From CAYZWU01 sp964482235 (GTDB taxonomy: Bacteria > Planctomycetota > B15-G4 > CAYZWU01), in contig CAYZWU010000029.1 of NCBI GenBank assembly GCA_964482235.1, positions 1 to 64,000 of the forward strand: 64,000 bases of DNA, in the 5' to 3' direction. Position 1 is the first letter of the stretch. Every line of letters starts with the position of its first letter. The position numbers and the translations under genes were made by a program. Positions 34,481-43,994 of this stretch are shown here, in pieces. The notes below the pieces were generated by a model that was not told the origin of the DNA, did no database searches, and worked only from the letters and a program-made list of their open reading frames with translations.

Positions 34481-35935
34481 TTGAACAGCTCGGAAGACAC
34501 GGATCGGATCGACGCCCCGCAGCGACCTCCGGCGGAAGCGGTCGGGTGGGTGAGGCGGTCGTGGCGCGACATCGTCAGCGCCGTCCGCGGCACCCATGAG
34601 GACTTCACCAAGGGGAGCATCGGGCGGGCGATCTTTCTTCTCTCCGTTCCCATGGTTCTCGAGATGACGATGGAGTCGATCTTTGCCGTGGTGGACATCT
34701 ACTTCGTCTCCAGGCTGGGGCCCGAGGCCGTGGCCACGGTGGGTGTCACAGAAGCGATGGTGACCATCATCTACGCCGTTGCCGTGGGATTCTGCATGGG
34801 GACCACGGCGCTGGTGGCGAGGCGGATCGGCGAGAAGAAGCCGGAGGAGGCGGCCCTGACGGCCGTTCAGGCGATTCTAGTGGGCCTGATCGCGTCGGTT
34901 CCCGCGGCCTTTGCCGGGATCTTCTTCGCCACCGATCTTCTCGTTGCCATGGGGATGGACCGCACGGTGGCGGAGGCCAACTCCCTGTTCACCGCCGTGC
35001 TGCTCGGCGGCAACGCGGTGATCCTGCTGCTCTTCATCATCAACGCCGTGTTCCGCAGCGCCGGAGACGCAACGGCGGCCATGCGGGTGCTCTGGCTTGC
35101 CAACGGCATCAACATCGTCCTCGATCCCTGTCTGATTTTCGGCTGGGGGCCGTTCCCCGAGCTGGGCATCGCCGGCGCAGCCATCGCCACGACGATCGGC
35201 CGCGGGGTCGGTGTGCTCTTCCAGCTCCGGATTCTCCTGCGGCCTGGCGGTCGTGTCCGCGTGACGGGGAAGGAGATGCGGATCGTCCCGTCGTTGATCT
35301 GGAAGCTCGTTCGCGTATCCCTCGGCGGGATCGGCCAGTTCATCATCTGCACGTCGAGCTGGATCGGGCTGATGCGGATCATGGCCGTTTTCGGGAGCAC
35401 CTCCCTGGCAGGATACACGATCGCCGTAAGGATAATCGTCTTCGCCATCCTGCCGTCGTGGGGGATGGCCAATGCCGCGGCCACGCTGGTCGGCCAGAAC
35501 CTGGGTGCCGGCAAGCCGGACCGGGCCGAGAAGTCGGTGTGGCTGAGCGCCGTGGCCAACATGATCTTCCTCGGAATCATCGCCGTCGTGTTCATCCTCT
35601 ACTCCGAGTTCTTCATCCGCCTCTTCACCGACGAGGCGGCGGTCGTGGCGATCGGCGCCGACTGTCTCCGCATCCTGAGCTACGGCTATCTCGTCTACGC
35701 CTTGGGCATGGTGATCGTCCAGGCTTTCAACGGGGCGGGCGACACGGTGACGCCGACGGTGATCAACTTCTTCTGCTTCTGGCTGTTCGAGCTTCCGCTG
35801 GCATACGTGCTGGCTCTACCCCTCGGCCTCGACGAGCACGGCGTGTTCTGGTCCATCGTTATCGCGGAGGCGACGATGGGGATCGTGGCCGCGATCGTGT
35901 TCCGGAAGGGGCGGTGGAAGAGCCGGGAGGTGTGA
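34481..35935 (+). CDS. MATE-family multidrug/solute exporter
   Basis: The 484-residue protein has about 12 membrane helices after a 45-residue cytoplasmic N-terminus. MATE features include GSIGRAIFLLSVPMVLEMTMES, the internal two-fold repeat, NINIVLDPCLIFGWGPFPELGIAGAA-type region (split here as VLDPCLIFGWGP and LGIAGAAIAT) and VGQNLGAGKPDRAE in the second half. MATE pumps export cationic drugs or metabolites in exchange for Na+ or H+. The start is a TTG at 34481, preceded by AGGAAAGG; no ATG occurs before the first helix. No operon partner follows. Confidence 0.93.
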   Translation: MNSSEDTDRIDAPQRPPAEAVGWVRRSWRDIVSAVRGTHEDFTKGSIGRAIFLLSVPMVLEMTMESIFAVVDIYFVSRLGPEAVATVGVTEAMVTIIYAVAVGFCMGTTALVARRIGEKKPEEAALTAVQAILVGLIASVPAAFAGIFFATDLLVAMGMDRTVAEANSLFTAVLLGGNAVILLLFIINAVFRSAGDATAAMRVLWLANGINIVLDPCLIFGWGPFPELGIAGAAIATTIGRGVGVLFQLRILLRPGGRVRVTGKEMRIVPSLIWKLVRVSLGGIGQFIICTSSWIGLMRIMAVFGSTSLAGYTIAVRIIVFAILPSWGMANAAATLVGQNLGAGKPDRAEKSVWLSAVANMIFLGIIAVVFILYSEFFIRLFTDEAAVVAIGADCLRILSYGYLVYALGMVIVQAFNGAGDTVTPTVINFFCFWLFELPLAYVLALPLGLDEHGVFWSIVIAEATMGIVAAIVFRKGRWKSREV

Positions 35936-36137
35936 CGGACTCTTGAGCTGTGCCGCGATCAGGCCCCCCAGCCGGGAAACAGGAATCTTCATCAGTATTT
36001 ATCTGTAACCTTTGCGAATCTCCTTCGACTTGTCCCTGTCGGAGCGGCAGGTCCATGGCGAGATCGATCGTCATGAAGTGCAGCTTATTTGTTTGGGACA
36101 GCCGTTGCTGACGCAGGAAGGAAGGAGAAAACACTCC

Positions 36138-38765
36138 ATGATAACACTGTTCGTCTGGACGATCATTGTTGGGCTTTTGCTCGGTGCCGGTCCCGGGCGG
36201 CATCCTTCACAGATTCCATCGCAGAATGACGGCGTCTCGATGGAGCTGCCTCTTTGCTTCGTGTCCAACCGCGGCCAGACCGATCCATCGGTAGCTTATT
36301 ATCTCAAGGGTTCTGACAGGACTCTCTACTTCACCGCTTCAGGGATCACCTTCGCCTTGCGAGATGTGGCGGCTCCGACTGGGTCTCCGGTGCGGTGGAT
36401 CGTGAAGTTCGAATTCTCCGGTGCCGATCCCTCGGCTTCTCCAACCGGAGAAGAGCCCGGCCCCGCAGCGATGAGCTATTTCATCGGCAATCCCGAGACC
36501 TGGATCACGAAGGTCGAGACTTTCAGGAAAATCGTCTACCAAGATCTCTGGCCCGGCATCGATCTGGTCTATTCGTGCGAAGGGAGCCGCCTCAAGTACA
36601 GCTACATCGTCGAGCCGGGCGCCGATCCGTCGCGGATTCGCCTGGCCTGCAAGGGCGCCGACGTTGTGAGGAGAGACGAATCAGGCCGGCTGATATGCGA
36701 GACGCCGATGGGGGTTGTCGCCGATGATCCGCCGTCCGTTTTTCAAATCATTGACAATGAGCTGGTGGAAGTCGCCGCTTCCTATGATCTCGATCGACCT
36801 GCAGCGGGCGGGCAGGTTTCCTGGGGATTCGATGTCGGGTCTTTTGATCCGAATTGGCCTCTAATCATCGATCCGTCCATGCTGATCTACTGCGGATATA
36901 TAGGCGGTGAGGGAACGGATGCCGGGCACGGGATCGCCGTGGACCGGGATGGCCATGCCTACATCGCAGGATACACATACAGCGACGAGTTGAGCTTTCC
37001 CGTCGTGACGGGACCCGATCTGTCATGGAACGGGTCGACGGACGTCTTCGTGGCCAAGGTGGATCCTTCGGGTTCGCATCTCGTCTACTGCGGATACATC
37101 GGCGGCCAGGAGATGGAAGGTCATCTTGCCGGCATCGCGGTCGATGCCGAGGGGTGCGCCTGCGTGGTGGGGCAGACCGCTTCGGACGAAACGACCTTTC
37201 CCGTTTTCAAGGGTCCGGATCTCACCCATAACGGGGGAACCATGGACGTCTTTGTCGCCAGGCTGAATCGCAGCGGCACAGCGCTCGAGTATTGTGGCTA
37301 TATCGGCGGTCGGAGATGGGAGGAAGGATACGACATCGCCGTCGATCAGTGCGGCAGCATATTCGTTGTGGGATACACGCTGTCGGACGAGTCTTCCTTT
37401 CCCGTGACCAGGGGGCCGGACCTTACCTTCAACGGATCAAGAGACGTTTTTATCGCCAAGGTCGATCCTTCGGGCATTGCGCTCGATTACTGCGGGTACA
37501 TCGGAGGAACATCGGACGACAACGGCCTCTGCGTCAGCGTGGACGGTTCGGGCCGCGCCTTCGTGGGAGGGTCGACGGCTTCCTGCGAGGCGAGCTTTCC
37601 TGTCAGGAGAGGGCCTGACTTGACGCACAGCGGGGGATGGGACGCCTTTGTCGCCAGGGTGCACGCCTCCGGGAAGAAGCTCGATTACTGCGGCTTCATC
37701 GGGGGAACCGGCGTCTTCGAGTCCGCCTGCGGCATAGCCGTGGATCATGACGGCGGCGCGGTCGTGGCGGGCGGCACGAACTCCGATGAAGGCAGCTTTC
37801 CCGTGAGGGCGGGACCGGATCTCTCCTACAACGGCGGGAGCAGCGATGCTTTCATCGCCAGGGTGCATCCCTCGGGGAAGGCTCTTGATTACTGCGGCTA
37901 CCTGGGTGGATGTCTGGCCGACTCCGCCATGGACGCGGCGGTCGACGGGGACGGAAACGCCTACATTGCAGGATACACCGATTCCGACGAGATGAGCTTT
38001 CCCCTGTCGGTAGGGCCGGATCTCACGTTCAACGGGGAGACCGATGTGTTCCTGGCCAGGGTCGATTCATCGGGATCGGTGCTGGACTGCTGCGGGTATG
38101 TCGGTGGAAGGGATGTTGATTATCCCGGCGCCATTGCCGTCGATCTCGAGGGCGGCATCTTCTTAACCGGGTACACCGGTTCCGATGACAGGACCTTTCC
38201 GGTGCTCGTGGGGCCTGATCGCTCGTTCAACGCGAGCGGTCTGTTCGACGCCTTCGTCGCCAGGATTCCGCCGCTGCACATCCTCCTGCGATCCGGCAAC
38301 GTCAACAAAGGGAGCGGAGATCCGGCCGATGTCGTCCTTGTCAACGACAGCGCAGGAGAGATAGCATGCAGAAAGGTCACGCTGATGCCCGGAGGAAGTG
38401 CCACGATCACGGTCGTGACGCCTCCCTCCGGACCGGATCCGGCATCCTTCGTCCTGTACTGCTGGCCGGGAGAGGCCGGATCGAGCGATGTGACGAGGCA
38501 GCCCTTCGACATCGGGACGGCCTGCTTTCCCATGCCGTTGAGTACGGGGAGCGGCCATCCTCCTCCCGTGACGATTGTCAACAATATCGGATGGCCGTCT
38601 CTGCTGGGTTTTCCCGTACTGCCCCACGTGCCTCCTGCTCCGTGCAAGGTCGGGACATTCAGGCTGAAGCCGGGGATCTATACCATTCAGGGATTGATTC
38701 TCGACGCCGGGTCGCCGGGCGCACCCTGCCGGCTCACCAACGCCGTTATGATCGAACAGATGTAG
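36138..38765 (+). CDS. Secreted SBBP-repeat beta-propeller protein
   Basis: The 875-residue protein has an N-terminal hydrophobic signal (about 2-18). Residues 30-290 form the N-terminal domain that usually precedes SBBP repeats, with the family mark FVSNRGQTDPSVAYYL. From about 250 to 715 there are seven to eight repeats of 58-62 residues with the core YCGYIGG, a GIAVD..G..Y..GYT stretch and a FPV..GPD...NG..D.FVAKVDPSG segment. A C-terminal beta domain follows (about 715-875). ATG at 36138 is chosen for the AAGGAG ahead and the immediate signal sequence. Such propellers are surface or secreted binding proteins; the ligand is unknown. Confidence 0.9.
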   Translation: MITLFVWTIIVGLLLGAGPGRHPSQIPSQNDGVSMELPLCFVSNRGQTDPSVAYYLKGSDRTLYFTASGITFALRDVAAPTGSPVRWIVKFEFSGADPSASPTGEEPGPAAMSYFIGNPETWITKVETFRKIVYQDLWPGIDLVYSCEGSRLKYSYIVEPGADPSRIRLACKGADVVRRDESGRLICETPMGVVADDPPSVFQIIDNELVEVAASYDLDRPAAGGQVSWGFDVGSFDPNWPLIIDPSMLIYCGYIGGEGTDAGHGIAVDRDGHAYIAGYTYSDELSFPVVTGPDLSWNGSTDVFVAKVDPSGSHLVYCGYIGGQEMEGHLAGIAVDAEGCACVVGQTASDETTFPVFKGPDLTHNGGTMDVFVARLNRSGTALEYCGYIGGRRWEEGYDIAVDQCGSIFVVGYTLSDESSFPVTRGPDLTFNGSRDVFIAKVDPSGIALDYCGYIGGTSDDNGLCVSVDGSGRAFVGGSTASCEASFPVRRGPDLTHSGGWDAFVARVHASGKKLDYCGFIGGTGVFESACGIAVDHDGGAVVAGGTNSDEGSFPVRAGPDLSYNGGSSDAFIARVHPSGKALDYCGYLGGCLADSAMDAAVDGDGNAYIAGYTDSDEMSFPLSVGPDLTFNGETDVFLARVDSSGSVLDCCGYVGGRDVDYPGAIAVDLEGGIFLTGYTGSDDRTFPVLVGPDRSFNASGLFDAFVARIPPLHILLRSGNVNKGSGDPADVVLVNDSAGEIACRKVTLMPGGSATITVVTPPSGPDPASFVLYCWPGEAGSSDVTRQPFDIGTACFPMPLSTGSGHPPPVTIVNNIGWPSLLGFPVLPHVPPAPCKVGTFRLKPGIYTIQGLILDAGSPGAPCRLTNAVMIEQM

Positions 38766-38824
38766 ACCCCAACTATGCAACGATAGGGTAGATCTTTGGC
38801 AGTGCGATTTGGAGCTAAGGGAGG

Positions 38825-39628
38825 CTATCTGTCCACCTTCACCCTGCCGGAGAGGCTGTAGAAGTCGAAGGGATTCTCCCACACCACCTTGTGGACGGCA
38901 TCTTCCGGGAAGCCGCGGCGGCGCATGACAACGGCTGTCCGCGCCACGGCCAGCGGGTCGGCGATCCCCCAGTCGGCCGAGGAGTTGACCAGCATCTTGT
39001 CCGTGCCGTACTCCTGCAGGATGGTGACCATCCTCTCCGGGCTCAGCTTCTTGATCGGGTAGACGGTGTGGCCGGCCCAGTAGCCGGCGTCGCGCGTGAG
39101 CCGGATCGTCTCCTCCGTGTTGTGGTCCACAACAGCCCCGTCCTTCGGATAGTCGGTCTCCTCGAGAATGGCCAGGATCCGCTCGATGCCTCGTTTCTTG
39201 TCGTTGTGCGGACTGTGGATGATGACCGGAAGATTCGCCTTTCTCGCCATTTCGAGCTGCTCCACGAAGACCTTTTCCTCGGCAGCGGTGATCTGGTCGA
39301 ATCCGATCTCGCCGATTCCGACGACCCTTTCATTTTCAAGGTAGCTCGGCAGACCTTCGAGGACTTCCCGGGCCAGGCCTTCGTCATTGGCTTCCTTTGG
39401 ATTCATCGAGACCGTGCAGTAGTGCGTGATGCCGAACTCCTCGGCGCGGACATGCTCGTAGTTGAGCAGGTGGTCGAAGTAATCGAAGAACGATCCCGCT
39501 CTTTTCCGCAGGTTTCCGAGCCAGAACCCGCCCGGTTCCACGATGACTTTGACGTTGGAGACGGCCATCCTCTCGTAATCGTCCGTTGTTCGGGAATACA
39601 TATGAATGTGTGGATCGAAGATCTTCAT
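38825..39628 (-). CDS. TatD-like metal-dependent hydrolase
   Basis: This 267-residue TIM-barrel hydrolase starts MKIFDPHIHMYSR, whose HxH forms half a dinuclear metal site. GEIGFD supplies the bridging Glu, IIHSPH and DHNTEET supply further His residues, and LVNSSADWG the final Asp. The specific signature DPHIHMYSRTTDDYERM and the EPGGFWLG strand recall the hydrolase of the ebo clusters in other bacteria, though this rests on memory of the family and none of the other ebo genes is present. GGAG lies nine bases before the ATG at 39628. The substrate is unknown. Confidence 0.82.
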   Translation of the reverse strand: MKIFDPHIHMYSRTTDDYERMAVSNVKVIVEPGGFWLGNLRKRAGSFFDYFDHLLNYEHVRAEEFGITHYCTVSMNPKEANDEGLAREVLEGLPSYLENERVVGIGEIGFDQITAAEEKVFVEQLEMARKANLPVIIHSPHNDKKRGIERILAILEETDYPKDGAVVDHNTEETIRLTRDAGYWAGHTVYPIKKLSPERMVTILQEYGTDKMLVNSSADWGIADPLAVARTAVVMRRRGFPEDAVHKVVWENPFDFYSLSGRVKVDR

Positions 39629-39741
39629 GGCGATTCTCCGCGAATTGCATTGTGAAAGGGAGAGCTCCGTTTTCGGTGGGCTCCTGGTCTGAGTTCGATC
39701 ATGATATTTTTCCAATAACGAAACAGGCAACCCAGGTTCGA

Positions 39742-39773
39742 GGAAAAACACATTTTTTTGTGGTTTTTTCCGG
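39742..39773 (-). terminator. AT-rich hairpin after queG
   Basis: On the minus strand a GGAAAAA...TTTTTCC hairpin with an inner CACA/TGTG step and one bulge lies about 115 bases past the queG stop. It is AT-rich and lacks a separate T-run, so it is a weak terminator candidate within the 258 bases between queG and the TatD-like gene. Confidence 0.25.
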
Positions 39774-39886
39774 ACTTCCTCTCAGGGGTTAACCGTACTT
39801 CGACATTGATCGGGCATCCTGCCGGGAGCAAATCATGCTTCGAATGAACCGCTTCCGGCCGGCAGAGATACCTGGGCAATCGCTCA

Positions 39887-40798
39887 TCAGGGGAAGCGCC
39901 TTGCTGCCGCCACGTTTCTCAGAAGTCCCCTCTTCCCGGTGCGGACGATTGGCGTTTTTCCGAAGTGCCTTTTGAAGCCTTTGTTACAGAGGGCTTCGAT
40001 GTCGTCCAGGCCGGCATGAACGAGCTCGGGCAGAGGTTCGAGAAGTCTTCCCGATCGGCTCTTTTGCACTGAAGGCAGCCGCTCTCCGTGCGGGCAGGCC
40101 TTCAGGCACAGGTCGCATCCGAAGACCCATCCATTGAGCAGGTTTTCTTCCGCAGGCAGGAAGTCGCCCCGTTTTTCGATGGTGAGGTAGGAAATGCAAA
40201 GACGTGCGTCGAGTTCGAAGGGCGCGACCAGCGCGCCGGTCGGACAGGCGTCCAGGCAGGCGCCGCAGCCGTTGCATCGAGAGGGCAGAGGATCGTCGGC
40301 TTCGAGGGGGATATCGGTGATGATTTCACCCAGAAGGACGAAGGGGCCGTACTCCTCGGTGATCAGGCTGGTGGAACGGCCGATCCATCCGATCCCGGCT
40401 CTCCGCGCCATGGCTCTTTCCAGGATGGGAGCCGAGTCCACTGCCACGCGGAAGGCGGCATGGGGAACCGCGGTCTCGAGAACGCGGACCGCCTCGTCGA
40501 GCTTGTTGCGAAAGAGAGCGTGATAATCGGGAAGCACGGAGTAGGCTGCCAGCGGTCCGCTGGACGGCAACGGATCATAGGCAGCAGCAGCCACGATGAC
40601 GGAGCGCGCATCGGGCAGCAGGGACGAGGGATCGAGCCGGAGAGCCGCGTTTCTCGTCAGGTATCCCATCTCGGCGGAACGGTTCAGGGATAGCCAGCGG
40701 CAGTAGTGCTGGAAATCCTTGCGAAGCGGCTCGGCCGAAGCGACACCCGCCAGGTCGAAACCGACCTCCAGAACAGCGCTCTTCACCATTTCCTTCAT
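39887..40798 (-). CDS. queG: Epoxyqueuosine reductase QueG
   Basis: The 303-residue protein is a short-form QueG: the cobalamin-binding N-terminal domain (FDLAGVASAEPL, LPDARSVIVAAAAYD, PDYHALF) is followed by two [4Fe-4S] motifs, CNGCGACLDACPTGA and CDLCLKACPHG, and then GKTPIVRTGKRGLLRNVAAA. It reduces epoxyqueuosine in tRNA to queuosine with cobalamin as cofactor. The longer HEAT-repeat form is absent. ATG at 40798 has GGAGG nine bases upstream. A cobalamin-binding-type protein gene lies at the far right of the window but is not linked to it. The start of the lipoprotein gene at 40937 is divergent. Confidence 0.92.
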   Translation of the reverse strand: MKEMVKSAVLEVGFDLAGVASAEPLRKDFQHYCRWLSLNRSAEMGYLTRNAALRLDPSSLLPDARSVIVAAAAYDPLPSSGPLAAYSVLPDYHALFRNKLDEAVRVLETAVPHAAFRVAVDSAPILERAMARRAGIGWIGRSTSLITEEYGPFVLLGEIITDIPLEADDPLPSRCNGCGACLDACPTGALVAPFELDARLCISYLTIEKRGDFLPAEENLLNGWVFGCDLCLKACPHGERLPSVQKSRSGRLLEPLPELVHAGLDDIEALCNKGFKRHFGKTPIVRTGKRGLLRNVAAARRFP

Positions 40799-40936
40799 AC
40801 CACAGGTCCTCCAGATCCCCGCTGCGTCCGCATCTCCGGGGGTTGTCTTTTTTCCGGAACCAGGATAAGTTACGGATTCCGGTGTTGGCAATGCGGATTT
40901 CGATCAGCACCCTTGAACTGCGGAGAAGGATCACTG

Positions 40937-42610
40937 TTGTCTGACGAGCGATCGAGGAATATTACGGAGAAAAAGCCGTGGAGCGCCGGCGGCGAACGGC
41001 TTCTTTTCCTGACCGTCAGCCTGTGGCTGGCTCTTCTCGGATGCGGCAGCGACGATGTCCGCTCATCGCCCGATGAGATCCTCGACACCGTCACGATTCC
41101 CGATCCATCGATACTCGGCTACGTGCGCGTCGACTCGGCCGCTCTTCTCGGTGTCGATTTGGTGCTAGGCAGGACCGCGGATCTCGGGGAGGTCTTTCCC
41201 GCTGCAAATCTCTTTGTCGAGTCCTTGCCGGTGGACATGCTTTCCAAGGTGGCCAAGGTCGTGAAGCAGGGAACTCACGTCAATCTCGTTTTTCTGGATC
41301 CCGCAGTCTTCGGGGGCGGTGCCGCCCTTCATTTCGTGCCCAAGAAGCGGGGGAATCTCGTGCGTCTTCTCGACTCGGATCCCGGTTACGTGAGAACGGG
41401 GAAGTCGCCGCCGGAGTTCAGGATGAAGCGTGAGACTTTTCCGCTGCGGGAGTTCATCACTTCCCTGCGAACCTGGGGAATCAGCCTGGAGGTTCCGGGA
41501 ACGGACAGGGACCAGCATTTTCTCGTCGAGGAGGATGAGAGCGGCGTTCTGGTGCTTCCCTGCTTCGACGTGCGCCGCGACCTGAAGGCCTTTTTCGAGA
41601 GCACCGACTACCTGAGCCCCTGGGGCGACGCCACCTGTGTGGTGGATCTCGACATCAAACGGCTGTCCGATGCCTACATGTCCGTCCTTCGAAGCCTGGA
41701 CAGCTCCCTGAGAAAGAAGGCTGCCGTTCTCGATATCCTGGACAGGGGAGAGCATCTCCTCAAGGAGGGGAAGCAGCTGAGGCTCATTTCGACGACGATC
41801 TTCGGATTCCTGGCCGGGATCGACGGTATCCGCTTCGTCTCCCGCTCTCCTGTCACCGGAGGTGCGGAACTGTGCATCGTGGCAACGGACGGGGGGTGCC
41901 TGGACCAGCTCTTCCGCGTCCTGCAAACCGGCGAAGGGGATCTGATCGGGCTGATGTCCGGGGGGCTGGCGTTGCAGCTCAACGCGGGCCCCAATGCCCT
42001 GAAGCGGCTGCTGCGAAAGACCGCCGGCTTCTACGCCAATGACGTGGAGCTCGAACCCGGATCCTTCGATCCCCTGATGGATGCGGTGGATCAATCGTTC
42101 TCCTTTGACGCGGGACGCTATCTCGTTGGAGCCGGCATCTCCAAGGAGGAGGAGTGGTTGATCTCCCTCTCGGTCCTGACCGACGGGGCGGACCGGGACG
42201 CACGCGGTTCGGCTCAGGAGAGGACCTGGCAATGCATGGCAGAACTTCTGGGCTCGACCATCGAGGCGCATCCGCTCCCCGGACGTCGGAAGATCGTGCA
42301 TTACACGACACCATCCTCGAACGTTCTGAACTTCGAGAGCGGCCTGGACAAGAATTTTCATCTTTCGACGATCCTGTTCGGTGAAACAACCAAGCCGGGT
42401 GAACTGACGGGACGGCTCCTCCGGCTTGCCGGGTATGGTGTGCCGCGGCCGCGCGGGTTGCCGGAGAAGGCGCCGCTCTATTTCAGGTTCTCGCTGCTGC
42501 CGTTGTTCGATCTTTCCTTGTCCGCAATGGAGAAGTTCCTGTTCTCGGAACTGGTGGGGTCCGGCCGTATCGAGGGAAGAGCTTTGACAATCGACTTTGC
42601 CCTGCAGTGA
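40937..42610 (+). CDS. Large lipoprotein of unknown function
   Basis: The 557-residue protein starts with TTG (AAGGA seven bases ahead) and a lipoprotein signal with lipobox LLGC near residue 33. The rest is a soluble alpha/beta protein with no motif I recognise; ILGYVRVDSAALLG near residue 55 and FVSRSPVTGGAELCIVATDGG in the middle suggest the secreted-protein group loosely called DUF3352, but this is a guess. No membrane helix follows the signal. It overlaps or abuts the MBL-fold gene, so they may be co-transcribed. Confidence 0.7.
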   Translation: MSDERSRNITEKKPWSAGGERLLFLTVSLWLALLGCGSDDVRSSPDEILDTVTIPDPSILGYVRVDSAALLGVDLVLGRTADLGEVFPAANLFVESLPVDMLSKVAKVVKQGTHVNLVFLDPAVFGGGAALHFVPKKRGNLVRLLDSDPGYVRTGKSPPEFRMKRETFPLREFITSLRTWGISLEVPGTDRDQHFLVEEDESGVLVLPCFDVRRDLKAFFESTDYLSPWGDATCVVDLDIKRLSDAYMSVLRSLDSSLRKKAAVLDILDRGEHLLKEGKQLRLISTTIFGFLAGIDGIRFVSRSPVTGGAELCIVATDGGCLDQLFRVLQTGEGDLIGLMSGGLALQLNAGPNALKRLLRKTAGFYANDVELEPGSFDPLMDAVDQSFSFDAGRYLVGAGISKEEEWLISLSVLTDGADRDARGSAQERTWQCMAELLGSTIEAHPLPGRRKIVHYTTPSSNVLNFESGLDKNFHLSTILFGETTKPGELTGRLLRLAGYGVPRPRGLPEKAPLYFRFSLLPLFDLSLSAMEKFLFSELVGSGRIEGRALTIDFALQ

Positions 42611-42629
42611 CAAGTCCGATCCTGGCGTG

Positions 42630-43619
42630 AAGACAGAGAATCACGAGAAACTACCGAGGTGTCGTATCGTTTTCAAAAACAAGATATTCAGCTATCCGGA
42701 TAGCATCTATCTCCCGGAGATGGACCTTTGGCTGGACCCGTCGCGCAAGAAGGACCTTGCCTTCGTATCCCATGCGCACGGGGATCACACGGGTCGGCAT
42801 AAAAGAATAATCTCCACGCGGGTCACGGCCAGGATTCTCGAGCACAGGCTCGGCGTCAAGGCCTCCATGACGCCCGAGTGGGGTGAGCGGATCGAGCTGG
42901 GACGGGGTAACCTGACGCTCTTTCCATCGGGGCATATCCTTGGAGCGGCCCAGAGTCTGGTGGAGGTCCGCGGCGAGAGGCTGCTCTATACAGGGGACTT
43001 CAAGCTGAAGCCGTCCCGAACGGCGGAACCGTGCGAACCTGTGTCATGCGACCACCTGATCATGGAGTGCACCTACGGCCTGCCGCAGTACAAGTTCCCT
43101 GCGAGGGAGGAGGTGGAGGGCGCTTTTCTCGACTGCATCCAGACTGCGCTGGAGCAGGGCCGCGTACCCGTGGTGCTTGCCTACGCGCTGGGCCGTGCGC
43201 AGGAAGTGATCAGGATCTTGTCGGAAAGAGGTATCCGCATCGCAGTGGAGAGAGGGGTTTTCGCGCTGGCCACGATCTACGAGGAGTCGGGCATGGAGCT
43301 CGGTTCTTTCGAAGATTATGTTCCCGGCGAATATCGCGACAGGGTAATCGTGTTTCCTCCTCATCTCTGGAATGCCCCGGTGCTTCGCCGGATTCCCGCG
43401 AAAATGTTGATCGCGATGACGGGGTGGGCTGTGGATGGGAGACAGAATTCCTGGTACAGGTCCGATGTCGCATTTCCACTTTCCGATCATGCTGACTTCG
43501 ATGATCTGGTCACCTACGTGAAAATGGTACGGCCAGGTAACGTTTATCTCGTCCACGGCTTTCCCGAGTTTGCCGACCATTTGAGAGATCTGGATATGAA
43601 TGTCGAAATGCTGCAGTAG
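42630..43619 (+). CDS. MBL-fold exonuclease-like protein
   Basis: The 329-residue protein has the metallo-beta-lactamase motif HAHGDH (about 44-49) and beta-CASP-type features: GHILGAAQ, YTGDFKLK, MECTYG and a late LSDHADFDD and LVHGF. It resembles the small ligase-associated or YSH1-like exonucleases that process DNA or RNA ends. The start is uncertain: GTG at 42630 and TTG at 42597, which would overlap the previous gene by 14 bases, are both possible and neither has a clear ribosome site. No ligase or helicase partner of the usual cluster is adjacent; the helicase at 47357 is 3.7 kb away. Confidence 0.82.
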   Translation, partial: KTENHEKLPRCRIVFKNKIFSYPDSIYLPEMDLWLDPSRKKDLAFVSHAHGDHTGRHKRIISTRVTARILEHRLGVKASMTPEWGERIELGRGNLTLFPSGHILGAAQSLVEVRGERLLYTGDFKLKPSRTAEPCEPVSCDHLIMECTYGLPQYKFPAREEVEGAFLDCIQTALEQGRVPVVLAYALGRAQEVIRILSERGIRIAVERGVFALATIYEESGMELGSFEDYVPGEYRDRVIVFPPHLWNAPVLRRIPAKMLIAMTGWAVDGRQNSWYRSDVAFPLSDHADFDDLVTYVKMVRPGNVYLVHGFPEFADHLRDLDMNVEMLQ

Positions 43620-43994
43620 CTCTCATTCTGAACTCAATGTGAAAGAGAGAGTTAGGGCGTGCTTTATCGGGGCCCGTATAATTACTTAAATTCAAGAAAA
43701 GGATTGAAAGAAGACCTTGTTTCTCCTTATAATCTAACCCGAAAATGAGCACTAAAATACGGACATCTAAGCTGAAGGACGAATTTTTTCCGTTGCAGTC
43801 ACTTTGCTGTGGTCATAAATATCCTAGGTACTATCAACTAGGATGAAGTCACCTTTATTTATTTTTTTAGGAAATAGGTCATTTTTCGATCGATTGAAGA
43901 TTGAGAACAATTAGGTGGCGTATCGTTTGCGTACTATAGCAGAGTGAGGTGATTAGAGCTAACGATGTAGGTCTTATCGATTGAGAGCACTCGG
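43620..43994. other. AT-rich leader of the sigma/anti-sigma cassette
   Basis: These 375 bases are far more AT-rich than their neighbours and hold no convincing gene. They contain the inverted repeat at 43821-43844 and, further right, TTGAAGATTGAGAAC and TACTAT elements that could belong to a promoter for the sigma gene at 43995. No -35/-10 pair with good spacing was found. Confidence 0.5.
43821..43844. promoter_or_regulatory. Inverted repeat, candidate operator
   Basis: ATCCTAG (43821-43827) and CTAGGAT (43838-43844) form a perfect 7-bp inverted repeat with a 10-base spacer. Such a layout suits one face of a dimeric regulator. It lies 150 bases before the sigma gene in the AT-rich leader. 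Confidence 0.4.

Noticed and set aside
36900..38250. Regular repeats considered as a CRISPR or DNA satellite
   Set aside because: They follow the protein repeat of the SBBP propeller and vary at codon level.
43745..43846. 33-codon ORF in the AT-rich leader
   Set aside because: No ribosome site, and its end overlaps the inverted repeat; likely chance.
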